Assembly: GCA_025356275.1 (NCBI GenBank)
Contig: JANXUK010000008.1
Location: forward strand, 1 to 32,833
Direction of reading: 5' to 3'
Source: Sphingomonadales bacterium
Lineage (GTDB): Bacteria > Pseudomonadota > Alphaproteobacteria > Sphingomonadales > Sphingomonadaceae
DNA length: 32,833 bases
In this document: piece by piece, positions 16,957 to 25,290 of the stretch
How the letters are laid out: the number at the start of each line of letters is the position of its first letter
How positions within the stretch are numbered: position 1 is the first letter of the stretch
Notes under the pieces: generated by a model
What the model was told of the DNA's origin: nothing
What the model saw: the letters and a program-made list of their open reading frames with translations, nothing else
Databases searched by the model: none
Program-made: the position numbers and the translations under genes

Positions 16957-17964
16957 ATGGATTTGAACCTAGAGGATTGGCGCCTGGCGGGCAATGACGG
17001 GCAACATCGGGGCCGCCCGCTGGCGATCGAGGCGCGCGGGTTGGTCAAGCGTTTCGAGGGGTTCACCGCGGTCGGCGGCGTCGATCTGATCGTGCCGGAG
17101 GGGGCGATCTATGGCATCCTTGGCCCCAATGGCGCGGGCAAGACCACCACGTTGCGCATGCTGCTGGGCATTATCGATCCCGATGAGGGCACGCGGCGTG
17201 TGCTGGGCGCTGATCGGCCGCATGATGTCGCGCATGCCATCGGCTATCTGCCCGAGGAGCGCGGGCTTTATCCCGCGATGAAGACCTATGAAGCGATTGC
17301 CTTCATGGGCGCGCTGCGCGGGCTTCCGTTGGCCGAGGGGCGCAAGCGCGGCAAGGTTTTGCTGGAGGAACACGGCCTCGGCTATGCGATCGACCGGCAG
17401 ATCCGCCAACTCTCCAAAGGCATGGCGCAGCAGGTGCAATTGCTCGGTACTCTGGTGCATCGCCCACGGCTGGTGGTGTTCGATGAGCCGTTCTCGGGGC
17501 TGGACGCGATCAATCAGGGCCGGCTGGAGCTGATGATGCGGGCGCAGGCGGCAGCGGGGACCACGGTGATCTTCTCCACCCATGTCATCGCCCATGCCGA
17601 GCGTCTGTGCGACGAGGTGGCGATCATTGCCGGCGGGCGGGTGCCATTTGCCGGGCCGGTCGATGTCGCGCGCGATCGCATTCCGGCACAAGTTCGCCTG
17701 GAGACGCGCGCCGGTGATGGCCTGTGGCGCGCAGCTTTGCCCGCCGATGCCGGGCATGCGGCGAAGGCCAGTGGCGCGAATCTATGGACCTTTGCGCTGC
17801 CCGGTACTGGCGTCGAGCCACTGCTGCGCGCACTGATCGATGGCGATGCCGGGATCACCTCGCTGTCGATCGAGCGTGCCGGGCTGCATGATGCCTTCGT
17901 GGCGATTGCCGGCGAAGCGGCGGCGCGCGCGCTGGCCGATGGCACATCCGAGGAGCAACGCTGA
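16957..17964 (+). CDS. ABC transporter ATP-binding protein (NatA-like)
   Basis: The 335-residue ATPase has Walker A GPNGAGKT (56-63), a Q-loop replaced by the region GYLPEERGLYP, signature LSKGMAQ (152-158), Walker B LVVFDEP (172-178) and the switch STHVIAHAERLCD. The LSKGMAQ signature and the DUF4162-like C-terminal tail (about 235-335) mark the NatA/YhaQ group, which energises ABC-2 type exporters, for example of sodium ions. The start at 16957 was chosen for its GGTGG site and homologous beginning; the frame is open for 27 more codons upstream through the tandem repeat. Its TGA overlaps the permease ATG by one base, so the two are coupled. Confidence 0.93.
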   Translation: MDLNLEDWRLAGNDGQHRGRPLAIEARGLVKRFEGFTAVGGVDLIVPEGAIYGILGPNGAGKTTTLRMLLGIIDPDEGTRRVLGADRPHDVAHAIGYLPEERGLYPAMKTYEAIAFMGALRGLPLAEGRKRGKVLLEEHGLGYAIDRQIRQLSKGMAQQVQLLGTLVHRPRLVVFDEPFSGLDAINQGRLELMMRAQAAAGTTVIFSTHVIAHAERLCDEVAIIAGGRVPFAGPVDVARDRIPAQVRLETRAGDGLWRAALPADAGHAAKASGANLWTFALPGTGVEPLLRALIDGDAGITSLSIERAGLHDAFVAIAGEAAARALADGTSEEQR

Positions 17965-19202
17965 TGTCGTCCGCGACACCGAGACAGGGCCGCCTGTCTA
18001 CCGTTGCCGCCGCGATGGTGATCGCGCGGCGCGATTTTCTGGCGATATTATTTGCGCGCAGCTTCATTTCGTTCCTGCTGGCGCCGGTGATGATGGTGGG
18101 GGTCACTCTACTGGCCGGCAGCATCGGGCACCATGGCAATGCCGGCGATGCGTCATCGAATGTGGGCATTGCCATGCGGGGCGCGGACGTCGATGCGATG
18201 CTGGCGGCGCGCGGCGCGCTGGCTCCCCGGATGGGTGATGCGCTGCCGGAGCTGGTGGTGGTTAAACGATTGGCGGCGGGGGAGGCCTTCGATCCGCGTG
18301 CCGCGCTCAAGTCGCAGCAGGTCGTGCTGGCCGCGGTTTTGACCGGCAGCCCGGCGGCACCCATTCTGACCGGGCCGGTGGCGCGTATTGCTGCGTGGCA
18401 GGGCCCAATCTCGATGGTGGCGGCGCGTGCATTGGGTCGCGGACCGACCGCCTATCCCGATGTGACGCTGGCCCGCACCGTGACCAGCGCCGCCGATACA
18501 TCCGAAGGCCGTACCGTCACCGCCGAGGCGGCGCAGACGCTGATGTTCCTGCTCACCATGCTACTGGCGGGGATGGTCCTGTCCAATCTGGTCGAGGAAA
18601 AAGGTAACAAGATCATCGAGATTCTCGCGGCCGCGATCCCGATGGACGCGGTGTTTCTGGGCAAGCTGTTTGCGATGCTGGCGATATCGCTGGTCGGCAT
18701 TTCGGTGTGGGCGCTGGCCGGCGGGCTGATCGCGGTGTCGATTGGCGGGGCGATGCCATCGCTGCCCGCACCGGCGGTGGGCTGGGGGTTGTTTTTCGTC
18801 CTGGGGGTCGTGTATTTTTCGATGGCCTATCTGGTGCTGGGCTCGATCTTCCTCGCCATCGGTTCGATGGCCGCGACGGTTCGCGATGTCCAGACGCTGT
18901 CGATGCCGGTGACGATGTCGCAGGTGCTGGTGTTCTTTTTCGCCAGCTACGCGCTGGCCCATCCCGGGGGCATCGCCGAGACGGTGGCAATGTGGTTCCC
19001 GCTGACCTCGCCCTTCACTATGCTGGCGCATGCGGCGACCAGCCCCGCTCTATTGCCACATGCGGTGGCGCTGGCGTGGCAGGTTCTGTGCGTCGCGATA
19101 TTGGTGCGCGCCGGGGCGACGCTGTTCCGGCGGCGGGTGATGCATTCGGGACCGGCGTCCGTCGGCGGTAAACGTCGCTGGTTTCGCCGGGCAAAAGCCT
19201 AG
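17964..19202 (+). CDS. ABC-2 type permease (NatB-like)
   Basis: The 412-residue protein has one N-terminal membrane helix (FARSFISFLLAPVMMVGVTL), a periplasmic domain of roughly 150 residues, then about five helices beginning at TLMFLLTMLLAGMVLSNLVE. The sequence EEKGNKIIEILAAAIPMD following that helix is the hallmark coupling segment of NatB/YhaP permeases. With the ATPase just upstream it forms a two-gene exporter. The substrate is not evident. The TAG stop is one half of a CTAG palindrome (19199-19202) that also provides the stop of the convergent GT-C gene. Confidence 0.92.
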   Translation: MSSATPRQGRLSTVAAAMVIARRDFLAILFARSFISFLLAPVMMVGVTLLAGSIGHHGNAGDASSNVGIAMRGADVDAMLAARGALAPRMGDALPELVVVKRLAAGEAFDPRAALKSQQVVLAAVLTGSPAAPILTGPVARIAAWQGPISMVAARALGRGPTAYPDVTLARTVTSAADTSEGRTVTAEAAQTLMFLLTMLLAGMVLSNLVEEKGNKIIEILAAAIPMDAVFLGKLFAMLAISLVGISVWALAGGLIAVSIGGAMPSLPAPAVGWGLFFVLGVVYFSMAYLVLGSIFLAIGSMAATVRDVQTLSMPVTMSQVLVFFFASYALAHPGGIAETVAMWFPLTSPFTMLAHAATSPALLPHAVALAWQVLCVAILVRAGATLFRRRVMHSGPASVGGKRRWFRRAKA

Positions 19203-20977
19203 CCGATCACGCGCCATATCTGGAGGCCGTCGCCGAGCCTGGTCACCGGCCTCAGCCATGTCGGCGCATGTCCCGCCAGCAGGTGCGCCGCCAGGCCGCC
19301 CGGCGCGGTATGGGCATAAAGCGCCGGCTCGCCCAGATCGGGGCACAGCACCACATAATCGATCCGCCGCCGCCGGACGATGGCATGCGCCTGAGCATCG
19401 AGGCCGGTGAAAGCGTCAATTACTTCGCGCATCGCCTTGGCCCCCCGGTGGTGCCCGGTGGCGAGCACCGTGTCGGGCGTGGCCAGCAGCAGCTCTGGTC
19501 CAATGTCCAGCGGGGCGAGGATATTGCCCGATACCGCCGTGCCGGCAAGCGCGCGGACTGCCCCGCGCAGGTTGCAGGTGGAGACGCGCTGGGATCCGGC
19601 AGCCGGCGTCTGTGACGTGGCGCGGGATGGGGCGATCAGGCCGTAAATCGTCAAAGGCAGCGAGGGCATCAGCACCAGAACCACCCCGGCCAGCGCCGCG
19701 ATCCGTTGTGCCGGCGGCGTGCCGGCGCGCGCATGGCGCAAAGCGGCGCTTAGCGCCCAGGCTAGCGGGATCGCAGCGAAAGCCGAGGACACGCCGCTGG
19801 CGCGCGTCACCAGGCAGGCAATCGCCAGCGCGCCCGCCAACAGCAAGGCATATTCCTGCCACCAGCGGCGTTGCTGGCGATCACCGGTCCGCGACAGCAG
19901 GCACGCGGCAATCAATCCGCCGAGGCCGGGGATTACAACTTGCAACGCAGTCGGCCAATCCTGCTGCCACACCGGCAGGCCCTCGGCCACCTGATCGTAC
20001 CACAGATGCCGGACCACCGGGTCAAGCTCGTTGAAGCTGCCGGCGGTGCATTGCGGCGCCATCTTGTACACCAGCAGCAGCGTGGCGACGCCGATCACCG
20101 CAAAGCCCGTAAGCAGCACGGCCAGCGGCGGGCGTTTGGCAAATGCCAGCGCGCTCACCCCCACCGCGCCCAGCACGAATATCGCCAGATGCACCGGCGA
20201 GATCGCGTCGCAATGCTCGGCAAGATCGGAAAGCCCCCGCGTGGCGAGAAACGCCGCCAGCGACGTCAGCGCCAGGCTTTGCAACATCGCCGCCAGCCAG
20301 ACGCCGCGATCCCGCTGCCCCAGCCAGGCCCGCGCGCCCAATGCGGCGAACACCAGCATCAGCGGCAGGCCCTCCAGCGAAATCGCCAGCCCCACCGCCA
20401 GCGCCGCCCCCGTTGCCCAGCCGCCGCGACGCGGATCGCGCGCCATAAAACCGTTAAGCGCCGCCATTGCCGCCACAATCTGCCAGCCGTGGTGATCGAT
20501 GCGCAGAGGCCGGATCTGGGCGATCACCGGCACCGCCATCGCGATGAGCAGGCACGTCAGCACCACCGCCTCACCGCCCAATTTCGCGCGTGCCACCCTG
20601 CCCGCCAGCACCAGCAGGCACAGCATGGTCAGCAGCGGCACCGCGATCAGCGCCGCCATCTCCGCGCCGGCGTGGCCAAGAAATGCCCGCGTCAGCAGTA
20701 TCACCGCCACAATCGGCACATCGACCAGCCGCGACCAATGCATCGGCACCCCGCCGTCCAGCGGATCGACGCGGTGCTGATGCAGATCGAACCAGCCCTG
20801 CCCGCCGATCAGATCGCGCACCTGCACCAGCCGCAGCGTATCGTCGGGATCGGGAAAGCGTAGCGCCGCGATGCCCGCGCCATTGGTGGCTAGCAGCAGC
20901 AGGCAGATCACCAGCCACGCCAGCACCACCGGGCGCAGCAGGGCTCGCGGAAACAGGCTCTCGCTGGCCGGCCTCAT
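19199..20977 (-). CDS. GT-C type multi-membrane glycosyltransferase-like protein
   Basis: The 592-residue protein has a first helix (VVLAWLVICLLLLATNGAGI), then the loop RFPDPDDTLRLVQVRDLIGG followed by DGGVPMHWSRLVDVP, about ten further helices, and a soluble C-terminal domain of roughly 150 residues (from APSRATSQTPAAGSQRVSTC). An acidic motif in the first external loop (Asp43, Asp45, Asp46) and this topology are those of GT-C enzymes such as oligosaccharyltransferase-like or Mtr-type proteins, which use polyprenyl-phosphate sugars on the periplasmic side. The start at 20977 forms an ATGA overlap with the gtrA stop; an ATG at 21010 is less likely. It is the last gene of a three-gene operon. 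The acceptor is unknown. Confidence 0.75.
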   Translation of the reverse strand: MRPASESLFPRALLRPVVLAWLVICLLLLATNGAGIAALRFPDPDDTLRLVQVRDLIGGQGWFDLHQHRVDPLDGGVPMHWSRLVDVPIVAVILLTRAFLGHAGAEMAALIAVPLLTMLCLLVLAGRVARAKLGGEAVVLTCLLIAMAVPVIAQIRPLRIDHHGWQIVAAMAALNGFMARDPRRGGWATGAALAVGLAISLEGLPLMLVFAALGARAWLGQRDRGVWLAAMLQSLALTSLAAFLATRGLSDLAEHCDAISPVHLAIFVLGAVGVSALAFAKRPPLAVLLTGFAVIGVATLLLVYKMAPQCTAGSFNELDPVVRHLWYDQVAEGLPVWQQDWPTALQVVIPGLGGLIAACLLSRTGDRQQRRWWQEYALLLAGALAIACLVTRASGVSSAFAAIPLAWALSAALRHARAGTPPAQRIAALAGVVLVLMPSLPLTIYGLIAPSRATSQTPAAGSQRVSTCNLRGAVRALAGTAVSGNILAPLDIGPELLLATPDTVLATGHHRGAKAMREVIDAFTGLDAQAHAIVRRRRIDYVVLCPDLGEPALYAHTAPGGLAAHLLAGHAPTWLRPVTRLGDGLQIWRVIG

Positions 20978-21378
20978 GCCGCGAAGACGAAGCGGTTGCG
21001 CAGGCCCCATGTCGCGGCAAAGCTGACGATGATCGCGGCGAATTTGGCGGCGCGCGGGTCTATGCCCGCTGCTGCGCCGGCGCCGACCATCGCGGTCGTG
21101 ATGCCCAGCCCGATCAACGCCGAGCCGACGAACAGCGCCTTTTGCCGCGACCGTCCGCGCCCCCGCGCCGCGACGCTATCTGCGAAAACCGCACGGCTGG
21201 AGGCGAGCCAATGCACCGCAATGCCCAGCGCATAGCCCGCCGCCGAAGCCGGCGTCGCCGCCGCGCCCAAAGCCAACAGCGCCAGAAAACTGCCCATATC
21301 CGCCGCCAGCGCCACAATGCTGGCCATGACATAGCGCAGCAAGGTGTGATCGATCAGCGCGGCGAGCCGGTTGCCCAT
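20974..21378 (-). CDS. GtrA family membrane protein (flippase-like), copy 1
   Basis: The 134-residue protein has four membrane helices (TLLRYVMASIVALAADMGSF, ATPASAAGYALGIAVHWLAS, FVGSALIGLGITTAMVGAGA, AAKFAAIIVSFAATWGLRNR) and the conserved GtrA ending WGLRNRFVF. GtrA proteins are thought to flip polyprenyl-phosphate-linked sugars across the inner membrane. The gene starts 5 bases after the flavoprotein gene and overlaps the GT-C gene by ATGA. The order oxidoreductase, GtrA, GT-C suggests that the flipped sugar is handed to the downstream GT-C enzyme. Confidence 0.92.
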   Translation of the reverse strand: MGNRLAALIDHTLLRYVMASIVALAADMGSFLALLALGAAATPASAAGYALGIAVHWLASSRAVFADSVAARGRGRSRQKALFVGSALIGLGITTAMVGAGAAAGIDPRAAKFAAIIVSFAATWGLRNRFVFAA

Positions 21379-21383
21379 CGTGG

Positions 21384-22994
21384 CTAGGCGGCGCGGCGCT
21401 TGGTGGCGATCCGCGCCGGCACTTCGCGCACCGAGGCCAGCGCTGCGGCCTGATCGTCGCTGAGGGCGCGGGCAGTTGGCAGTTGGGCCGGCGGTGATAC
21501 GGCATCGCCTTCGCGGCCCGCCTCGTGATATTCCGCGTCCTCATTGACGCACCACGTGTCATAGACGCGCGCGCCGGCGATGATGTTCTCCACCGTCAGC
21601 ATCGCGGTCATCATCGCGTGATCCTGATTGTTGTAACGGTGCATGCCGTTGCGGCCGACAAGATGCAGGGTGTCATACTGCGCCTCCAGTTCATGGCGGA
21701 CCGCCGCCACATTCGCGGCGTAATCCTCGTCATAGACCGGATAGGCTTTTTCCTGCCGCACCACCGCGCCGCCGATGACCTCGGCGGGATCGCACAGGCC
21801 AAGGATGGCCATTTCGCCCGTGGCCAGCGCGATCAGCGCGTCATCGTCCTGCGCCCAAAGATCATCGCCCGCGAAGCAGAAATACTCGAGGCCGACGCAC
21901 GCGACATCGGCATCAGGCACCATCTCGGGCGACCATGAGCGGAAGTTCTGGATGCGCCCGACTCGCACCTTGGCGTCATGGATATAGATCCAATTGTCGG
22001 GGAAAAGGTCGGCGGAACGGATCTTGAGCGCCACCGTCAGGAAATCGCGGTATTTGAGCGCGCCGGCCTGCAGGCTGGCGGCGGGGAGCGGGTGCAGGCG
22101 GGCGGTTAGCTCGCGCATCGGCGCGCTGGAGATGACGTGGCGCGCGGCGATCACCGCTTCGCCGCCGTCATGGCTGGCCGACAGGCGCCAGCCGCCCGCG
22201 CCATCGCTGGCCAATTGGCGCATTGTGTGGCCCATATGGATCTGGCCGCCCGCCGCGAGGATCTTGTCACGCGCCGCCTCCCACATCATGCCGGGCCCGA
22301 GGCGGGGATAGCGGAAGTTTTCGAGCAGGGTCTTGGTCGCCATGCCGTCATTGGGCCGCCGGTTGAGACCCAGGCTACGCTTCAACCCATCGGTGACCGC
22401 GCTCCACAGCGAAAGCCCCTTGATGCGCTGGGCCGCCCAATCGGCGCTCATTTCGTTGCAGGGCATGCCCCACACCTTCTCGGTATAGGTCTTGAAGAAG
22501 ATCGCATAGAGCTTCTGCCCGAACTGGTTGGTGGTCCAGTCCTCAAAGCTTTTCACGTCGCGGCGCGGCCACAGCTGCGCCTTGGCAAAGCTGGCCATGC
22601 ATAGCGTGCTGCGGACAATGCCGAGATTCCACAGCGCCTCGAACGCGCGCAAAGGATAGGAATAGAATTTGCCCTCGTAATAGATGCGGCTCATCCGCGG
22701 GCGCTCAATGAAATCATCGGGCAGGATTTCGTTCCACAGATCGACCACCGCGCGGCTTTTTGAGAAGAACCGATGCCCGCCGATGTCGAAGCGGTAACCC
22801 TCGTGCTCGACGGTGCGGCTGATCCCGCCGACATAGCGCGGATCGGCCTCGATGATGCGCACCGACAGGCCCGCCCTGGTCAGCAGATAGCCCGCCGTCA
22901 GCCCCGCCGGCCCGGCGCCGATGATCGCGACATCGACGGTGAGACCCGCCGGGCTGCCCGCCTTATCCCCGCCGATTTCGCTCATGCTGGGCAT
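21384..22994 (-). CDS. NAD(P)/FAD-dependent oxidoreductase (amine oxidase/UGM-like)
   Basis: The 536-residue flavoprotein starts with an FAD motif ([17 protein letters not shown], glycines 26-31; Glu49 closes the motif), then [20 protein letters not shown], which is the second FAD contact seen in protoporphyrinogen oxidase-like and UDP-galactopyranose mutase-like enzymes. Later marks are [38 protein letters not shown], and [20 protein letters not shown] where the FAD ribityl chain binds. An unconserved tail of about 50 residues ends it. GGGGGA precedes the ATG at 22994. It leads the operon with GtrA and GT-C. A role in making or altering the transferred sugar (or its lipid carrier) is inferred from position, not shown by the sequence. 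Confidence 0.82.
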   Translation of the reverse strand: MPSMSEIGGDKAGSPAGLTVDVAIIGAGPAGLTAGYLLTRAGLSVRIIEADPRYVGGISRTVEHEGYRFDIGGHRFFSKSRAVVDLWNEILPDDFIERPRMSRIYYEGKFYSYPLRAFEALWNLGIVRSTLCMASFAKAQLWPRRDVKSFEDWTTNQFGQKLYAIFFKTYTEKVWGMPCNEMSADWAAQRIKGLSLWSAVTDGLKRSLGLNRRPNDGMATKTLLENFRYPRLGPGMMWEAARDKILAAGGQIHMGHTMRQLASDGAGGWRLSASHDGGEAVIAARHVISSAPMRELTARLHPLPAASLQAGALKYRDFLTVALKIRSADLFPDNWIYIHDAKVRVGRIQNFRSWSPEMVPDADVACVGLEYFCFAGDDLWAQDDDALIALATGEMAILGLCDPAEVIGGAVVRQEKAYPVYDEDYAANVAAVRHELEAQYDTLHLVGRNGMHRYNNQDHAMMTAMLTVENIIAGARVYDTWCVNEDAEYHEAGREGDAVSPPAQLPTARALSDDQAAALASVREVPARIATKRRAA

Positions 22995-23049
22995 GTTTTC
23001 CCCCGTGTAACCGTCTGTTCCGGAGGTGAAGGAAAATGCCTAAGCAATA

Positions 23050-23126
23050 GTTAACGCGGGGGTTAACGCTTCGGACTATCGGGGCCATTGCCTCCCGTTG
23101 ACCGCCCGGCTCCCGCGCCGCATAGG
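23050..23126 (+). promoter_or_regulatory. Divergent control region with GTTAACGC repeats
   Basis: The octamer GTTAACGC occurs at 23050-23057 and 23062-23069, spaced 12 bases apart, between the two divergent glycan operons. Downstream, TTGACC (23098-23103) and CATAGG (23121-23126) with a 17-base spacer could be a promoter for the GT-C gene at 23149, though the -10 box is weak. Confidence 0.3.
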
Positions 23127-23148
23127 TCGGGCAAGGCAGGGGGCGGCG

Positions 23149-25017
23149 ATGGATCAGGACGGGGATCAGGATCGGGATCAGGATCAGGGCGAGGATCACA
23201 GGCTGCCCGGCGCGCTGCCGTGGCGGCTGGTGGCGGCGGTGCTGGCTATGCTGGGCGCGTTATTGGCCGAGGCGCTGATGCTGCACCCCAGCCTGACGCG
23301 TAGTTTTGTGCTGTTACAGGACCGCTGGCTGCTGCTGACCGAGCTGGCGGTGATGGTGCTGGCGCTGGGGTCGCTGCGGGCATGGCCGGGGCGCGGCATG
23401 CGGTCACTGGACCTGACCGGGCGGCAAGTGGCGGCGATCGGGGCGACGGTGGTGCTGGTTTGCTATGCCGGGCATTATCTGGTGCTGGCGGGGTATGACC
23501 TCAGCCGCGATGAGCAGATGGCCGATTTCGACCGAATGGTCTATGCCGGCGGGCATCTGGCATGGCCGATCCCGGCGGCATGGCGCGGCGATGCGTCAGC
23601 GCTCAACTTGCTGTTCATGCTGCCGGTGGCGCGGCCGGTTGCATGGGTTTCGGGGTACCTGCCGGGCAATTCGCTGCTGCGTGCCTGTGTAGGCCTTGTC
23701 GCCGATCCGCCGTTGACCGGGCCGCTGCTGACCGGCGGTGCGGTCCTCCTGCTATGGGGCGTGGCCCGGCGGCTGTGGCCCTCGTCCAGCGCGGCGGACC
23801 GTGAGAGCGCGACGGTGGCGGTCGTGCTGATGGTGCTGTCGGGCCAGACGCTGATGATGGGGATGACCGCCTATGCGATGCCGGCGCATCTGTTCGGCAA
23901 TCTGCTGTGGCTGTGGCTGTTTCTGGGCGATCGGCGGCGCAGCGATGTTGTGGCGCTGATCGTCAGTTTTGCCGCCACCGGCATTCACCAGCCGTTGTTC
24001 CATCCGCTGTTCGTGGCACCGTGGCTGTGGCTGTTGCTGCGCGAGCGGCGGTGGGGGCGGCTAACGCTGTTCGTGGCGGGGTATGGTGCGATTTGTGTAT
24101 TCTGGCTGGCCTATCCGCATTTCACGCATTTGCTGGTGGCTGGCGCTGGTTCGGTGACCGAGCCGACCGGAACCAGCTTTCTCAGCCGGCTGAGCGATGT
24201 GCTGAAACAGAATGGCGACAATCTGGCGCTGACCGCCGGCAATCTGCTGCGGTTTTGCGTGTGGCAGAATGTGCTGCTGCTGCCGCTGCTGTTCGCCGGG
24301 TGGATGGCGGCGCGCAAGGTTGGGCCGGCGGGGGCGTCAGAGCACGATGACAAAAACTGGGAACCGGATTTTGTCGATACATCACGCGACAACAAAAGCC
24401 TGGAGCATGAAATCGCTTCAACGAAGCGTCTTCATGCTCTCGCCGCAGGGTTGGTGGCGCCGATGGTGCTGATGGCGCTGATCCTGCCGTATCAGGGGCA
24501 TGGCTTTGGCTATCGCTATCTGCACGGATTGCTGGGCAATGCGGCGCTGCTTGGGGCGTGTGGTTGGCGGGAGCTGGTCGCGCGGTATGGCTCGCTGCGC
24601 CCGTTGTTGGTGCGAGCGGCAGCGGGGATGGTGCTGGTGATCCTCCCGATGCAGGCGGTGATGGCGCACCGCCTGTTCGCGCCCTTCGCGGCGGCGAGCG
24701 CGGCGATCAGCAACAGCGGCGCGGACTACGCGGTGATCGGCGCTGATGATGGCCCCTATGCGCTCGATCTGGTGCTCAACCGGCCCGATCTGGGCAATCG
24801 CCCGATCCGGCTTTCGGCGGGAGACATCGACGATGTGGACGAATTGGCGCACCGCATTTGCCATAAGGGTGTCACGATCGCGCTGCCGCAGGACAGCTTC
24901 TTTGCCGGCATGGCGGCGGAGTTCCAGGTCAGTACCGGCATCACCGCCAGCAAGCGTTTCACGGAGCAGGCCAATGAATTTGGCGATGCCGGGTGCCGGG
25001 TGATCGTGCTGCGCTAG
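23149..25017 (+). CDS. GT-C-like membrane glycosyltransferase carrying an in-frame repeat insert
   Basis: The 622-residue protein begins with an acidic Asp-Gln tract (residues 2-16), followed by about ten to twelve membrane helices. The first large external loop reads YDLSRDEQMADFDRMVYAGG, with Asp121-Glu122 in the place of the GT-C acidic motif; TGIHQPLFHPLFVAPWLWLL is a further conserved-looking segment. A soluble C-terminal domain starts near residue 525 (NSGADYAVIGADDGPYALDL). Residues 397-431 (ASEHDDKNWEPDFVDTSRDN and onward) are encoded by a family A palindromic repeat lying between two hydrophobic stretches, and the frame is kept. The start at 23149 has a GGGGGCGG site. The stop TAG comes from repeat C1. 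It probably transfers a lipid-linked sugar at the periplasmic face; substrate unknown. Confidence 0.72.
   Translation: MDQDGDQDRDQDQGEDHRLPGALPWRLVAAVLAMLGALLAEALMLHPSLTRSFVLLQDRWLLLTELAVMVLALGSLRAWPGRGMRSLDLTGRQVAAIGATVVLVCYAGHYLVLAGYDLSRDEQMADFDRMVYAGGHLAWPIPAAWRGDASALNLLFMLPVARPVAWVSGYLPGNSLLRACVGLVADPPLTGPLLTGGAVLLLWGVARRLWPSSSAADRESATVAVVLMVLSGQTLMMGMTAYAMPAHLFGNLLWLWLFLGDRRRSDVVALIVSFAATGIHQPLFHPLFVAPWLWLLLRERRWGRLTLFVAGYGAICVFWLAYPHFTHLLVAGAGSVTEPTGTSFLSRLSDVLKQNGDNLALTAGNLLRFCVWQNVLLLPLLFAGWMAARKVGPAGASEHDDKNWEPDFVDTSRDNKSLEHEIASTKRLHALAAGLVAPMVLMALILPYQGHGFGYRYLHGLLGNAALLGACGWRELVARYGSLRPLLVRAAAGMVLVILPMQAVMAHRLFAPFAAASAAISNSGADYAVIGADDGPYALDLVLNRPDLGNRPIRLSAGDIDDVDELAHRICHKGVTIALPQDSFFAGMAAEFQVSTGITASKRFTEQANEFGDAGCRVIVLR
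23152..23199 (+). repeat. GATCAG-type short tandem repeat in the GT-C coding start
   Basis: Forty-eight bases directly after the start codon are built from variants of the hexamer GATCAG/GATCGG, giving alternating Asp-Gln/Asp-Gly/Asp-Arg residues. Unit changes of six bases would keep the frame and only change the length of the cytoplasmic tail. Confidence 0.7.
24338..24441 (+). repeat. Palindromic repeat family A, copy A4, inside a coding region
   Basis: The sequence follows A2 and A3 base by base in outline: AGAGCACGATGACAAAAAC, then a GGGAACCGG core, TTTTGTCGATACATCACGCG, the linker ACAACAAAAGCCTGGAGCATG, and the closing stem GAGCATGAA/TTCATGCTC with an inner GCTTC/GAAGC. The terminal CTAG of other copies is changed to TCAG on the left and CTCG on the right, which removes the stop codons, and the frame of the host gene is open through it. 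Confidence 0.85.
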
Positions 25018-25092
25018 TGGATTGATTTTGACATTCGAGTCCCGCTTTCGGCAAAGGGTGCTTTCGAATGTCAAAATCATAAAATCCACTAG
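25014..25092 (+). repeat. Palindromic repeat family C, copy C1
   Basis: A 79-base near-palindrome with CTAGTGGATT/AATCCACTAG ends, the stem ATTTTGACATTCGA/TCGAATGTCAAAAT, and the tip CCCGCTTTCGGCAAAGGG, which resembles the family B tip. The left CTAG gives the TAG stop of the GT-C gene. Confidence 0.9.
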
Positions 25093-25106
25093 AGACCTTA
25101 TAATAT

Positions 25107-25183
25107 CTAGTGGTCCTTATGTTTTTCGGCATTTGCCTCTGCCCTTGCCGAAAGGGATGCAAATGTCGGAAACGAACCACTAG
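25107..25183 (-). repeat. Palindromic repeat family B, copy B2 (inverted)
   Basis: This is the reverse complement of B1 with a few changes (for example CTAGTGGTCCTTATG at the left end), 77 bases, bounded by CTAG. It follows C1 after a 14-base AT-rich spacer and shares its right CTAG with A3. Confidence 0.92.
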
Positions 25184-25290
25184 AGCATCGTGCCAAAAAG
25201 TGGGTGCCGATTTTTGGCAATAAACGATGCGAAAACAAAGACTCTAGGGCAAGATGCGATTCTGTTTTATCGCATCTTGCTCTAGAGTCT
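25180..25290 (+). repeat. Palindromic repeat family A, copy A3
   Basis: Stem one is GCATCGTGCCAAAAA/TTTTTGGCAATAAACGATGC and stem two GCAAGATGCGAT/ATCGCATCTTGC, separated by GAAAACAAAGACTCTAG. The second stem is lengthened because AGACTCTAG before it pairs with CTAGAGTCT after it. The last codons and TAG stop of the convergent methyltransferase gene lie in this extension. Confidence 0.92.
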
